A program made the position numbers and the translations under genes. Below, piece after piece: positions 27,362 through 36,691 of a DNA stretch of 64,000 nucleotides (its first letter is position 1; each line of letters begins with the position of its first letter). Source of the stretch: Nocardia niigatensis NBRC 100131 (GTDB lineage Bacteria; Actinomycetota; Actinomycetes; Mycobacteriales; Mycobacteriaceae); the NCBI RefSeq assembly GCF_000308655.1, contig NZ_BAGC01000042.1:1-64000 (forward strand), given 5' to 3'. The notes under the pieces are model-generated. The model was not told where the DNA came from and did no database searches. It saw only the letters and a program-made list of their open reading frames with translations.

Positions 27362-27412
27362 GCGTGGCTTCGACCGGATAGCCACGCACCGACCGGGACG
27401 ATACCGGTCGGT
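27362..27412 (-). promoter_or_regulatory. Tandem hairpin leader of kup
   Basis: Two adjoining perfect inverted repeats sit in the kup leader. ACCGACCGG/CCGGTCGGT lies at 27388-27412 (7-base loop). GCGTGGCT/AGCCACGC lies at 27362-27387 (10-base loop), ending a few bases before the GGAGGAGG ribosome site. The spacing suggests RNA-level control of translation or premature termination. I do not see the conserved core of the c-di-AMP (ydaO) riboswitch. Confidence 0.55.
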
Positions 27413-27463
27413 CGCGCGCAGGTCGGGAGGGCATGCCGTCAGCCGGCGGCGGCTCCGGGCCGC

Positions 27464-27799
27464 TCAGCGGTCGCGCGCCGCATCCGATTGCTCGTAGAGT
27501 GCTTCCCACACGGCGAAACTGGACAGCAATTCGACAGTGCGCCGGCCACTCCCGGTCAACCGGATGGGACCGGTGATCCCCAGCGGCTCGTCCCAACTGC
27601 CGACCGCATCGGCGGTGACGATCCCGCGGGCAGCCAGCAGCCGCAGGACCCGCGAGGCGCCGGGCCGGCGCAGGCCGAGCTCGGCCCGCAGTTGCCGCAC
27701 GGTGCGCGGCTCGCGGGCCAGAAGGTCGAGCAACTCCACCACACCGCGGTGATTCACCAGTTCGCGCAGTGCGGACAGCTCATCCGCGGGGATGTGCAT
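27464..27799 (-). CDS. Small winged-helix transcriptional regulator
   Basis: 111 residues. A single winged helix-turn-helix is visible: LLAREPRTVRQLRAELGLRR, then ASRVLRLLAARGIV as the recognition helix, then a wing and a C-terminal dimer helix (RRTVELLSSFAVWEALYEQ). It is closest to ArsR/HxlR-type repressors, without a Cys metal site. It lies upstream of kup on the same strand (115 bases) and divergent from the PstS-like gene, so either could be its target. Ligand unknown. Confidence 0.75.
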   Translation of the reverse strand: MHIPADELSALRELVNHRGVVELLDLLAREPRTVRQLRAELGLRRPGASRVLRLLAARGIVTADAVGSWDEPLGITGPIRLTGSGRRTVELLSSFAVWEALYEQSDAARDR

Positions 27800-27980
27800 C
27801 GAACCGACGCCTCGCCTTTCGACAACGGAAACCCTGCCGTCATCGACACTAGGACGGCCGGGCGAGCTGGACGCCCGATCTTGACGACCCTGTTCCGCTG
27901 CGATCCGCCATCTTTACCGAATCCATACGGTTCTCACTAGGCTCTACCGATGACGCGGTAACACAACAGAATTCGGGGGC

Positions 27981-29522
27981 GTGGTGGGCGGTATAGCGCT
28001 CGACACGGTGCTGGCGGTCATCGGTATCACGGTGCCGATCCTGGCGTTCGTATGGGAGTTCGTCCTGGTGGGCCGGAAGCGGCTGGGGTACCGGGTGCAG
28101 ATGGATACGCCGGTCACCGGGGAGATCGAATCGGTGTTTCCGGGGGTGCTGCCGCAGTTGCGGCCCGAGGGGGACGGGGCGGCGCCGGATCTGCAGGATC
28201 TGTCGGTGGTGCTGGTGCGGATCGAGAACAACGGCATCACCGACATCGACAGCAGCGATTACGCCTCCCCGGATACCGACAATGTCGGTCTGCACCTGCA
28301 TTTCGCGCATCGCCGGATCATCGGGATGGCGGTGACCGAGCTGTCCGATGACGCCATGGGCGACAGCCTGAAGCCGGGGACGGGGATCGGGAGCCGCGAG
28401 GACGTCCAGCACCGGGTCGGGATCATCGATCTGCCCAAGGTGCCGATGGATCGGGGCGACCACTACAAGATCCTGGCCATCCTGCAGCGGACGGCAGGAG
28501 CGGGTGAGTATCCCGCGCCGGTGATGCGGGCCAAGCTCAAGGGCGGACGGGTGTCGGAGACCCGCAGTCGCGTCGGTGTGTCGCCGAGACTGCTGGGGCT
28601 CATCGTTTTCCTGGTCGCGGTGATCGCCGTGCAGTTCGTGATGGGGTTGGGCGACAACAAGCCGGACAACGATGCGGCGGACTGCATTTCGGGGAAACTG
28701 ACCCTGGTGGGCTCTACTGCTTTCGAGCCCGCGATGCGCAATGCCGCGGACGCGTACGCCAAACACTGCTCCAAGGCGCAGTTCGACTTCGAATTCGACA
28801 GCAGCGACCGGGGATTGAGCAGGGTGGACGAGGAGGGCAAGAACAATCCGGGGCTGCTCGCCATCAGTGACGGGCCGAAAGGTGTCGGCTACCCGAACCT
28901 GGTCCCGCGCTCGCTGGTCATGTCGCTGTTCGCCATGATCGTCAACCCGGCGGTCGGCGTGCACGACCTGTCCACGCAGCAGATCCGCGATATCTACGCG
29001 GGCCGGGTGCAGAACTGGCAGCAGGTCGGCGGCGCGGATCTGCCGGTGCGCGTGGTGAATCGGGTGCTGGGGTCGGGCACCCGCGAAGGATTCCGCAAGC
29101 ATGTGCTCGGCGACGACCAGCCGCCGACGCCCGCCGCCACGTCCTGCCGCACCGTCGCGGTCACCAACCCGCCGAGCCCGGCCTTCTGCGAGGTGCCGGT
29201 CACCGCCGACATGCTGAAAACCATTGCCGACCTGCCGGGTTCGATCGGCTACAGCGAATACTTCGACGCCGCACAGGCTTCCGGTGTGAAGGCGGTGACG
29301 ATCGACGGCCACTCCCCCGCCCGCGACCAGGTGCTCGATCACACCTATCCGTTCTGGAGCGTCGAATACGCCTACAGCAACGGCGAAGTCCCGGCCGACT
29401 CGCTGGCCGCCGCGTTCCTGCGCTTCCTCACCGGCGGCACCGGCAAGGACGTACTGCGCTCGCAGGGGAACACGCCGTGCGGTGAACTCCCCAACCCGAC
29501 AACCTGCTCGCCGGACAAGTAG
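27981..29522 (+). CDS. Membrane-anchored PstS-like substrate-binding protein
   Basis: 513 residues from GTG 27981. A membrane helix near residues 5-25 is followed by a soluble, probably cytosolic domain of about 170 residues (LSVVLVRIENNGITDIDSSD). A second helix lies at about 203-222 (LLGLIVFLVAVIAVQFVMGL). The C-terminal periplasmic-binding domain, type 2, has the PstS motifs LVGSTAFEPAMRNAADAY and VLGSGTREGFRKHVLG. No ABC permease or ATPase genes are adjacent, so it is more likely a sensor or receptor for a phosphate-like anion than a transport subunit. It ends at a hairpin facing kdpC. Confidence 0.8.
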   Translation: MVGGIALDTVLAVIGITVPILAFVWEFVLVGRKRLGYRVQMDTPVTGEIESVFPGVLPQLRPEGDGAAPDLQDLSVVLVRIENNGITDIDSSDYASPDTDNVGLHLHFAHRRIIGMAVTELSDDAMGDSLKPGTGIGSREDVQHRVGIIDLPKVPMDRGDHYKILAILQRTAGAGEYPAPVMRAKLKGGRVSETRSRVGVSPRLLGLIVFLVAVIAVQFVMGLGDNKPDNDAADCISGKLTLVGSTAFEPAMRNAADAYAKHCSKAQFDFEFDSSDRGLSRVDEEGKNNPGLLAISDGPKGVGYPNLVPRSLVMSLFAMIVNPAVGVHDLSTQQIRDIYAGRVQNWQQVGGADLPVRVVNRVLGSGTREGFRKHVLGDDQPPTPAATSCRTVAVTNPPSPAFCEVPVTADMLKTIADLPGSIGYSEYFDAAQASGVKAVTIDGHSPARDQVLDHTYPFWSVEYAYSNGEVPADSLAAAFLRFLTGGTGKDVLRSQGNTPCGELPNPTTCSPDK

Positions 29523-29534
29523 CCGAAATGCCAA

Positions 29535-29573
29535 GGGGCCCGGTCGCCTTCGTGAGCGAAGCGACCGGACCCC
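29535..29573. terminator. Bidirectional terminator hairpin
   Basis: GGGGCCCGGTCGCCTTCG pairs with CGAAGCGACCGGACCCC across a TGAG loop, with one mismatch and one bulge. It separates the PstS-like gene from the convergent kdp operon. Confidence 0.8.
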
Positions 29574-29586
29574 AGGAATCGGCTGA

Positions 29587-30516
29587 TCAGCCCTTGAACG
29601 GGTACTTGCTGTCCAAGTCGTAGTTCAGCTCGACGACATCGACCGTGGGCTCACCCATGAAGCCCAGCACCCGGCCGCTCCGGTGCGCGTCCACGAGCGC
29701 CCTGATCTGATCAGTGGAAACATTACGCGCCCTGGCGACCCGCGCCACCTGGATGGCCGCGTACTCCGGGGAGATCTGCGGGTCCAGGCCGGAGCCCGAG
29801 GCGGTCACCGCGTCGGTCGGCACCGGGGTATCGGACGAGGCGTCGCCGCGAATCGGCACGATCTGACCGGCCGAGTAATCCTCGCCGCGCTTGGCGCACT
29901 CCACCTTCACACCCTCGTAGGCGTCCTGGAATGGCTTGGCGGGGTTCTTCACATCGGTCGAGCAGGTCTCGTTGACACTGATCACCTGGGTCGGGTGGGT
30001 GACCAGGCCGTGGGAGTCACGATCGCCCATGACCGCCAGCACCGCGCCGACGCCGCCGGAGGTGCAGTACGGACGGCTGCCGTCGACACCCTCCAGCTGA
30101 CCGACCGCCTGGCTGCGCGAGCAGACCGTGCTGAGCAGACTCAGCTTGTCCTTCTTCGGGTCGGTGGCATCCAGGGTGTCCACCACGGACTCCGGACCCA
30201 TGTTGCCGAACGAGGTGTTCGTCGGGTCGTAGCCGTCCGGGATACTGCCGTCGGCAGGCGCCGAGTTGGACGGACGCGTCTGGAAGTACTGCACCAGCGC
30301 GTTGCCCTTGCCGTCGGTGAACGCCTGCCCGATCAGGCTGGAGCCCACCAGCTTTCCGTCCCTGGTGAGCAACGACCCGTCGGCCTTGTCCTTCAGCCCG
30401 GGGATCTGCGAGACACCGAGAACTACTGCGGGATAGACGATTCCGGTGATCACCGTGAGCACCAGCAGCGCACGCAGCGCCGCGAGGTGCTGCCGGATCC
30501 AGGTTGACATACGCAT
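29587..30516 (-). CDS. kdpC: Potassium-transporting ATPase subunit KdpC, with a large insertion
   Basis: 309 residues; most KdpC proteins have about 190. KdpC is the single-helix chaperone-like subunit of the Kdp ATPase. The N-terminal helix (LLVLTVITGIVYPAVVLGVS), GSSLIGQAF, YFQTRPS and the C-terminal DAVTASGSGLDPQISPEYA are all conserved. Between SFGNMGPES and PVPTDAVTASGSG lies an extra stretch of about 115 residues with four Cys, facing outside. ATG 30516 is two bases beyond the kdpB stop; ATG 30510 is an alternative. Confidence 0.95.
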   Translation of the reverse strand: MRMSTWIRQHLAALRALLVLTVITGIVYPAVVLGVSQIPGLKDKADGSLLTRDGKLVGSSLIGQAFTDGKGNALVQYFQTRPSNSAPADGSIPDGYDPTNTSFGNMGPESVVDTLDATDPKKDKLSLLSTVCSRSQAVGQLEGVDGSRPYCTSGGVGAVLAVMGDRDSHGLVTHPTQVISVNETCSTDVKNPAKPFQDAYEGVKVECAKRGEDYSAGQIVPIRGDASSDTPVPTDAVTASGSGLDPQISPEYAAIQVARVARARNVSTDQIRALVDAHRSGRVLGFMGEPTVDVVELNYDLDSKYPFKG

Positions 30517-30517
30517 A

Positions 30518-32668
30518 TCAGGACATCCCCGGGAAGAATTGGATGACAAGGTCGATGAGCTTGATCCCGACGAACGGCGCGACGATGCCGCCGAGGCCGT
30601 AGATGTACAGGTTGCGGCTCAACAGTTTCGACGCACTCGACGGCCGGTAGTTCACGCCGCGCAACGCCAGCGGGATCAGGCCCACGATGACCAGCGCGTT
30701 GAAGATGACCGCCGAGAGGATCGCCGACTGCGGCGAGTGCAGTCGCATGATGTTCAGGACATCCAGGCCCGGGAACAGCACCACGAACATCGCGGGAATG
30801 ATCGCGAAGTACTTGGCGATGTCGTTCGCGATCGAGAACGTGGTGAGCGCGCCACGCGTGATCAGCAACTGCTTGCCGATCTCGACGATCTCGATGAGCT
30901 TGGTCGGGTCGGAATCCAGGTCGACCATATTGCCGGCTTCCTTGGCCGCCGACGTGCCGGTGTTCATGGCGACACCCACGTCGGCCTGCGCGAGCGCGGG
31001 CGCGTCATTGGTGCCGTCACCGGTCATGGCGACCATGCGCCCACCGGCCTGCTCCTTCTTGATCAGCTCCAGCTTGTCCTCGGGCGTGGCCTCCGCGAGG
31101 AAGTCGTCGACACCGGCCTCGTCGGCGATCGCCTTGGCGGTCAACGGATTGTCGCCTGTGATCATGACGGTGCGGATGCCCATCCTGCGCATCTCGTCGA
31201 AGCGCTCCCGCATGCCCTGCTTCACCACGTCCTTGAGGTGGATGACCCCGAGCAGCGCGGCGGTGCCCTTCTTGATCTCCGCCACCACCAGCGGGGTGCC
31301 GCCGGAGGCCGAGATGCCGTCGACGGTCACGCCGACCTCGCTCGGCACCGCACCGCCATTGGCGCGCACCCACTCGGTGACCGCACTGGCCGCGCCCTTG
31401 CGCAGCTGGTGGCCGTCGGCCAGGTCCACGCCCGACATGCGGGTCTGGGCCGTGAATTCCACCCACTGCGCGCCGGTCAGCTCACCCGGGGTGCGCTCGC
31501 GCTTGTTGTACGCCTGCTTGGCGTACACCACGATCGAGCGGCCCTCGGGGGTCTCGTCCGCGAGGCTGGAAAGCTGTGCGGCGTCGGCCAATTCGTCGGC
31601 GGTGACGCCCGGCATCGGCACGAAATCCGAAGCCTGACGATTGCCCAGGGTGATGGTGCCGGTCTTGTCGAGCAGCAGCGTGTTCACGTCACCCGCGGCC
31701 TCGACGGCACGGCCGGACATGGCCAGCACATTGCGCTGCACCAACCTGTCCATGCCGGCGATGCCGATCGCCGACAGCAGCGCGCCGATGGTGGTCGGGA
31801 TGAGACACACCAGCAGCGAGACCATGACGATGCCGGTGACACCATTGATGTCCAACGCCTGATTGTCCCCGACACCCGGGTTGCCGACCTTCGAGAAGAT
31901 GGCCAGCGGCTGCAGGGTCGCCACCGCGAACACGAAGATGATGGTCAACGCGGCCAGCAGGATGTTCAGCGCGATCTCGTTCGGCGTCTTCTGCCGCGAG
32001 GCGCCCTCGACGAGCGCGATCATCTTGTCGATGAACGAGCCGCCCGGCTCCTGCGTGATCTTGACGACGATCCGGTCCGACAGCACCGTGGTGCCGCCGG
32101 TGACCGCGGAACGGTCGCCGCCGGATTCGCGGATCACCGGCGCGGATTCACCGGTGATGGCCGACTCGTCCACGGAGGCAATGCCTTCCATGACATCGCC
32201 GTCACCCGGGATGACCTGGCCCGCCTCGACCACGACGTAGTCGCCACGCCGTAGCTCCGGAGCCGCGACCTTTTCCTCGACCACCCGCGCGCCCGGGGAC
32301 CAGTCCACGAGCCGGCGAGCGATGGTGTCGGTCTTGGCCTTTCGCAGGGTGTCGGCCTGCGCCTTGCCGCGGCCCTCGGCCACCGCCTCGGCCAGGTTGG
32401 CGAAAATCACCGTCAGCCAGAGCCATACGACGATCGCCCAGGAGAAGAAGGTCGGCTTCGCGACCGCGAGGACGGTGCTCCAGACCGCGCCGATCTCGAC
32501 GATCAGCATCACCGGATTGCGCCACATGACGCGCGGATCCAGCTTCTTGACGGCGTCCGGCAGGGACCTCACCAGCATCTTGGGATCGAACAACCCGGCC
32601 GAGACACCGCGTTTCGGCTTGCCGTGCGCCTCTTTCACCGGCGCGGAATCGACTGTGGGAGTGGTCAT
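30518..32668 (-). CDS. kdpB: Potassium-transporting ATPase ATP-binding subunit KdpB
   Basis: 716 residues, a P-type ATPase of class IA that drives high-affinity K+ import. The phosphorylation motif [15 protein letters not shown], the actuator [13 protein letters not shown] and the hinge [18 protein letters not shown] are intact. A region typical of KdpB follows ([20 protein letters not shown]). The N terminus carries a Lys-rich extension. Its start overlaps the kdpA stop by four bases (ATGA), which indicates translational coupling. Confidence 0.98.
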   Translation of the reverse strand: MTTPTVDSAPVKEAHGKPKRGVSAGLFDPKMLVRSLPDAVKKLDPRVMWRNPVMLIVEIGAVWSTVLAVAKPTFFSWAIVVWLWLTVIFANLAEAVAEGRGKAQADTLRKAKTDTIARRLVDWSPGARVVEEKVAAPELRRGDYVVVEAGQVIPGDGDVMEGIASVDESAITGESAPVIRESGGDRSAVTGGTTVLSDRIVVKITQEPGGSFIDKMIALVEGASRQKTPNEIALNILLAALTIIFVFAVATLQPLAIFSKVGNPGVGDNQALDINGVTGIVMVSLLVCLIPTTIGALLSAIGIAGMDRLVQRNVLAMSGRAVEAAGDVNTLLLDKTGTITLGNRQASDFVPMPGVTADELADAAQLSSLADETPEGRSIVVYAKQAYNKRERTPGELTGAQWVEFTAQTRMSGVDLADGHQLRKGAASAVTEWVRANGGAVPSEVGVTVDGISASGGTPLVVAEIKKGTAALLGVIHLKDVVKQGMRERFDEMRRMGIRTVMITGDNPLTAKAIADEAGVDDFLAEATPEDKLELIKKEQAGGRMVAMTGDGTNDAPALAQADVGVAMNTGTSAAKEAGNMVDLDSDPTKLIEIVEIGKQLLITRGALTTFSIANDIAKYFAIIPAMFVVLFPGLDVLNIMRLHSPQSAILSAVIFNALVIVGLIPLALRGVNYRPSSASKLLSRNLYIYGLGGIVAPFVGIKLIDLVIQFFPGMS

Positions 32669-34341
32669 GAGTGGATTCCTTCAGCGAGCGGGCCGAGCGC
32701 CAGCATGGGCAGGAAGGTCAGGGCGACCAGAATGACGGTCACACCGGCGACCATGCCCACGAACTGCGGCCGGTGCGTCGGCAGCGTGCCCTCGGAAGCG
32801 GGCGTGAAGCCCTGCTGCGCCAGCGAACCGGCCAGGGCCAGCACGAAGATCATGGGAATGAAGCGGCCGAACACCATGGCCAAGCCGAGTGCGGTGTTCC
32901 ACCAGACGGTGTTGCCGGACAAACCGGCGAAAGCCGAACCATTGTTGTTGGCCGCGGAAGTGAAGGCGTACAACACTTCCGAGAGCCCGTGCGGACCCGA
33001 GTTGGCCATGCCCGCGCGCTCGCCCGGCAGGGCCATGGCGATGGCGGTGCCGGTCAGCACGATCAGTGGCGTCACCAGGAAGTACGACGCGGCGAGCTTG
33101 ATCTCCTTCGGGGTGATCTTCTTGCCCAGATACTCGGGCGTGCGGCCGACCATCAGGCCCGCCACGAATACGGTGATGACCGCGAGGATCAGCATGCCGT
33201 ACAGACCCGAACCGGTACCACCGGGCGCGACCTCACCGAGCTGCATGTTGAACATGGTCATCATGCCGCCGAGACTGGTGTAGGAGTCGTGCGCCGAGTC
33301 CACCGCACCGGTCGAGGTGAGCGTGGTCGCGGTGGCGAAGGCCGCCGAATTCGATACGCCGAAGCGGGATTCCACGCCTTCCATGGACGCACCGATGGCG
33401 GACGGGACCGTTCCGTGGTGCTGCAATTGGAAGAGGTTCATCGCGGTGACGCTGAGCAGAGCCAGGGTCGCCATGACGGCGGCGATGGCGGCGCCCTGCT
33501 TCTTGGAGCCGACCATGCGCCCGAAGGTCCGCGGCAGCGAGAAGCTGATCACCAGCAGCAGGAAGATCTCGATCCAGTTGGTCCAGGCGGTCGGGTTCTC
33601 GAACGGGTGCGCGGAGTTCACGTTGTAGAAGCCGCCACCATTGGTGCCGAGTTCCTTGATGGTCTCCTGGCTGGCAACGAGTCCACCCGGCAGGGTTTGT
33701 GAACCGGTGTTGCCGACAGTTTGTGCGACCTGGTCGTAGACGTGCAGATTCTGGATCACACCACCGGCGACGAGCACAATGGCGAACACGATGGCGAACG
33801 GCAGCAGAATACGGGTGGTTCCCCTCACCAGATCCACCCAGAAGTTGCCGAGTTCGCCGGTGTGACGACGGGCGAAGCCGCGCACCAGCGCGACCGCCAC
33901 GGCCATACCGACAGCAGCCGAGACGAAGTTCTGCACACCCAGGCCCACAGCCTGCACAACGTGCCCCATCGTCGACTCACCGGCGTAGTTCTGCCAGTTC
34001 GTGTTGGTGACGAAGCTGATGGCGGTGTTCCACGCCAGGTCCGCGGTCATCTTGGTACCCGGATCATTCAGGTGCAACGGCAGTTTGCCCTGAATCAGCT
34101 GCAGGAAGAACAGGAACAGCACGCTGACGGCCGAGAAGGCCAGCACGCTACGGGCGTAGACGGCCCAGGTCATCTCGACACCCGGCTGTACGCCGATCAG
34201 TCGGTAGAGACCCTTCTCGACCTTGGAGTTCTTCTCGCTGCTGTAAACCCGATACATGTAGTCGCCCAGCGGCACATGCACCGCGGCCAGCGCGATGACC
34301 AGGGATACCACGAAAAGGATCCCTGCGGTTGTGGTGCTCAC
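32665..34341 (-). CDS. kdpA: Potassium-transporting ATPase K+-binding subunit KdpA
   Basis: 558 residues with ten membrane helices. Selectivity-filter-like loops typical of KdpA are visible: [37 protein letters not shown] and [17 protein letters not shown]. KdpA forms the K+ channel-like part of the KdpFABC complex. It directly follows kdpF (adjacent stop/start) and overlaps kdpB, so the operon is F-A-B-C read on the minus strand. Confidence 0.98.
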   Translation of the reverse strand: MSTTTAGILFVVSLVIALAAVHVPLGDYMYRVYSSEKNSKVEKGLYRLIGVQPGVEMTWAVYARSVLAFSAVSVLFLFFLQLIQGKLPLHLNDPGTKMTADLAWNTAISFVTNTNWQNYAGESTMGHVVQAVGLGVQNFVSAAVGMAVAVALVRGFARRHTGELGNFWVDLVRGTTRILLPFAIVFAIVLVAGGVIQNLHVYDQVAQTVGNTGSQTLPGGLVASQETIKELGTNGGGFYNVNSAHPFENPTAWTNWIEIFLLLVISFSLPRTFGRMVGSKKQGAAIAAVMATLALLSVTAMNLFQLQHHGTVPSAIGASMEGVESRFGVSNSAAFATATTLTSTGAVDSAHDSYTSLGGMMTMFNMQLGEVAPGGTGSGLYGMLILAVITVFVAGLMVGRTPEYLGKKITPKEIKLAASYFLVTPLIVLTGTAIAMALPGERAGMANSGPHGLSEVLYAFTSAANNNGSAFAGLSGNTVWWNTALGLAMVFGRFIPMIFVLALAGSLAQQGFTPASEGTLPTHRPQFVGMVAGVTVILVALTFLPMLALGPLAEGIHS

Positions 34342-34428
34342 TTAGAACCTCTCCGGATACAGCAGCGCCGCCACCAGATAGATGGCGATACCGACGGCCA
34401 GGACCAGACCGATAATGTTCTGCGTCAC
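34342..34428 (-). CDS. kdpF: KdpF, small stabilising subunit of the Kdp ATPase
   Basis: 28 residues from GTG 34428: NIIGLVLAVGIAIYLVAALL followed by YPERF, the classical KdpF pattern of one membrane helix with a PE(R/K)F end. KdpF stabilises the KdpABC complex. A longer in-frame reading from 34563 exists but is not hydrophobic upstream. The GTG overlaps the stop of an upstream 27-residue ORF by two bases. Confidence 0.92.
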   Translation of the reverse strand: MTQNIIGLVLAVGIAIYLVAALLYPERF

Positions 34429-34508
34429 AGCCGTTCCACCCCGCGTTGGATCAGACCGAGCAGCGCGAAGATCGCCACCGTCAGCACCGTGAACACCACG
34501 ACAGACAT
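34425..34508 (-). CDS. 27-residue membrane microprotein upstream of kdpF
   Basis: From ATG 34508 (GAGAGG eight or so bases upstream) the frame encodes MSVVVFTVLTVAIFALLGLI followed by QRGVERL, one membrane helix with a basic tail. Its TGA overlaps the kdpF GTG (CTGTGACG), so the two are translationally coupled. It is like KdpF in size and topology but lacks the YPE(R)F end. It is probably a second accessory peptide of the Kdp complex, or a leader that sets kdpF translation. The coding call rests on the ribosome site, hydrophobicity and overlap. Confidence 0.7.
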   Translation of the reverse strand: MSVVVFTVLTVAIFALLGLIQRGVERL

Positions 34509-34531
34509 GTCTCGAAACCTCTCTACGTACG

Positions 34532-34551
34532 GGCGCGTCCTGAGACGCGCC
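34532..34551 (-). promoter_or_regulatory. Hairpin in the kdp mRNA leader
   Basis: Perfect 8-bp stem GGCGCGTC/GACGCGCC with a 4-base loop, a short distance upstream of the GAGAGG ribosome site of the first kdp ORF. Could modulate translation or mRNA stability. Confidence 0.45.
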
Positions 34552-34688
34552 GGAGTGAGTCAATCGCCGGGAAAGCCCAACTTCGAGGTCCTTTACGCCT
34601 TCTTAGCGTCCCAGCCGGTCGCATTGACGCTCCGCTTACAGCGTCGCGCCGCGCGTCGCACGGAAGTTGTCGACATCCCGCACATATC

Positions 34689-34707
34689 CATCAAGAAACC
34701 GTCAGGA
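34689..34707. promoter_or_regulatory. Putative KdpE site upstream of kdpFABC
   Basis: CATCAAGA-aac-CGTCAGGA, two 8-base half sites with an 11-base period, as OmpR-family regulators such as KdpE recognise. It is 16/19 identical to a 19-mer in the kdpDE promoter region (37687-37705). The match between the two regions, rather than a known consensus, is the basis. Confidence 0.6.
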
Positions 34708-34781
34708 CCTGGTATTTCGCGGCAGATGGACATGGAAAAGCCCCGGAGCGCAACGTCTCCGAGGCGTGAATGGCGAGACTA

Positions 34782-36536
34782 CTAGCGGGGGTAGCTCGTG
34801 ACGATCGTGCCGTCCAGGCCCGCGGCGAGGTAGGCGCCACCGTAGTCGTCGATGAGGTAGATCAGGAGGGTGGGCTGCTTGTTGTTGAACGTCCAGGCAG
34901 GGTCCACCTTGACGTACCGGCTGGTGGGGGTCGGGACGTTGAGTTGCTGAGCGGCAGCGGCCAGGAGACCGGGGAGCAGGTCCCAGTTGATGGCGGACAG
35001 GTCGATGGTGGGCGTTTTCAGTTCGGAGCCCGCGCCATCGCGTTGGGCGACGCCCTTGCGGTAGGAGAACTGGTCGTACAGCTTGGGCTGGTTCTGGACC
35101 GGGGCGCCGGTACTGATGTGCTCCGGGTAGATGTCGGTCTCGATGAATTGCTTACCGCCGGCGACCTTTTCGAGGGCGGCGATGGCCTTGCGGACGCCGT
35201 CCGGGGTGAGCAGGTCGGTGGCGGCGTCACCCTTGGCGGTGGTGGGCGCGATGACCGTGGGCGGGATGACGCCGCTCAGGGGAATCCCCGTGGGCTGGAC
35301 GAGACCGGTCGGCTGACCCGACATGCCCTGGCCCCCACCGGAAGACGGCCACAGGGCGATGGCGGCAACGACGGCGGCAGCCACGACGACGGCCGCGCCG
35401 GTGAGGATCCAGGGAAGCGAATTGCGTTGTGGCGCAGTGCCGACGGGGCTCGAAGCGAGCTGTGGATACGGCTGGGAGCCGCTGAATCCACGCGGCTGCT
35501 GCAGAGTCGGGTATCCCGGTGGCGTGGTCGGGTAGGCCTGCTGCGGCGCGGCCGAAAACCCCTGGGGTGTTGCCGGGAGGGCCTGCGAAGGCGTCGTGAA
35601 CGGCTGCGATGGCGCGTCGTGAGATCCGGACACCGTCGAGAAGGCCTGGAACTGCGGCGGCGTGACGTCCTGGGGTGAGGTCGCCGTCTGGTGAGGGTCC
35701 GAAGACTGCTGGAAGGCAGGGTATTCCAGCGGATGGGCGCCGGTGGCGGTGACCTGGGCGAGCATGCGGTCGACCTGGTCGGCGGGCGGGCGGTGGCCGG
35801 GGTTGGGGACCAGCAGGGCTTGCAGGACCGGGGTCAGCGGACCGGCTCGGCGCGGGGGCGGGACCGAGCCCATCAGGACGGCGGCGAGGGTGGCGACGTC
35901 GGTGTCCCGGCGCATGGGCTGGTAGCCCTCGACGGCGGCGAACAGGACCAGGCCGAGCGACCAGAGGTCGGAGGCGGGGTTACCCTCATGGCCCTGGAGA
36001 CGTTCGGGGGCTACGTACGGGAGCGAGCCGACGACGCTACCGGTGGAGGTGAGACCGGTGAGATCGTTGACGGCGGCGATACCGAAGTCGGTGAGGACGG
36101 GGGAACCGTCGGTGCGCAGCAGCACATTCGGGGGTTTCACGTCGCGGTGCAGGACGCCCACCGCGTGCGCGGCGCGGAGTCCCGCCAAAATGCCGCGCCC
36201 GACCCAGGCGGCCTGGGCCGCAGGCATCGGGCCCTCGTCGAGCCGATCGGCGAGCGATCCGCCGGAGACCAGTTCCATGACGATCCACGGATGCTTCTCG
36301 GCGGGGGTGTCCACGATGTGGTGAATGGCCACCACATTCGGATGCGCGATGCGCGCCAGGGCCCGCGCCTCGCGCAGCACCCGCTCCCGCTGCACCTCGG
36401 CGGAGGGCGCGTCGCTCTCGGCCCGCACCTCTTTCAACGCCACCTCGCGGTGCAGCGCGATGTCGTAGGCGCGCCACACCGTGCCCATGCCGCCGCTGCC
36501 GAGTGGTTCGATCAACTCGAAACGCCCGTCGACCAT
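34782..36536 (-). CDS. Transmembrane Ser/Thr protein kinase (PknB type)
   Basis: 584 residues from ATG 36536; GTG 36554 is possible. The kinase domain (1-265) is complete: GSGGMGTVWRAYD, the Lys in VALKEV, HRDVKPPNVLL, LTDFGIAAV and YVAPERL. A Gln/Pro/Thr-rich linker of about 100 residues leads to one membrane helix near 374-396 (WILTGAAVVVAAAVVAAIAL). An extracytoplasmic domain of about 180 residues with no PASTA repeats follows. It phosphorylates unknown cytosolic targets in response to an external cue. Lying between the two kdp operons, it could act on potassium uptake, but this is only positional. Confidence 0.93.
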   Translation of the reverse strand: MVDGRFELIEPLGSGGMGTVWRAYDIALHREVALKEVRAESDAPSAEVQRERVLREARALARIAHPNVVAIHHIVDTPAEKHPWIVMELVSGGSLADRLDEGPMPAAQAAWVGRGILAGLRAAHAVGVLHRDVKPPNVLLRTDGSPVLTDFGIAAVNDLTGLTSTGSVVGSLPYVAPERLQGHEGNPASDLWSLGLVLFAAVEGYQPMRRDTDVATLAAVLMGSVPPPRRAGPLTPVLQALLVPNPGHRPPADQVDRMLAQVTATGAHPLEYPAFQQSSDPHQTATSPQDVTPPQFQAFSTVSGSHDAPSQPFTTPSQALPATPQGFSAAPQQAYPTTPPGYPTLQQPRGFSGSQPYPQLASSPVGTAPQRNSLPWILTGAAVVVAAAVVAAIALWPSSGGGQGMSGQPTGLVQPTGIPLSGVIPPTVIAPTTAKGDAATDLLTPDGVRKAIAALEKVAGGKQFIETDIYPEHISTGAPVQNQPKLYDQFSYRKGVAQRDGAGSELKTPTIDLSAINWDLLPGLLAAAAQQLNVPTPTSRYVKVDPAWTFNNKQPTLLIYLIDDYGGAYLAAGLDGTIVTSYPR

Positions 36537-36691
36537 TGACCGCCCGGAATTCACGGACGTCAGCTTAGGGTTCCCACACTGCCTACGCGAGATCTGGTGC
36601 CGGTCGGTCTTTTCCGGCCCGCTCGGATCCCGCCGGCAACGCGGCACACGACCGAGAGGCGATCGTCAGGATCGGCGATGGCAGTCGCTCC

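Larger units (their letters stand above)
34509..34781. other. kdpFABC promoter region
   Basis: 273 bases between the kinase gene and the kdp operon, locally less GC-rich than the genes. Besides the leader hairpin and the 11-bp-period repeat it holds TTTACGCCTTCTTAGCG at 34593-34609, a second, weaker direct-repeat-like element, and a GACGCT/AGCGTC inverted repeat. Confidence 0.5.

Noticed and set aside
27349..27463. c-di-AMP (ydaO) riboswitch upstream of kup
   Set aside because: The region is short and has only two simple hairpins; the conserved ydaO core is not present.
34342..34563. 73-codon reading of kdpF from 34563
   Set aside because: The first 45 residues are polar and unlike KdpF, and they overlap a better-supported 27-codon ORF in another frame.
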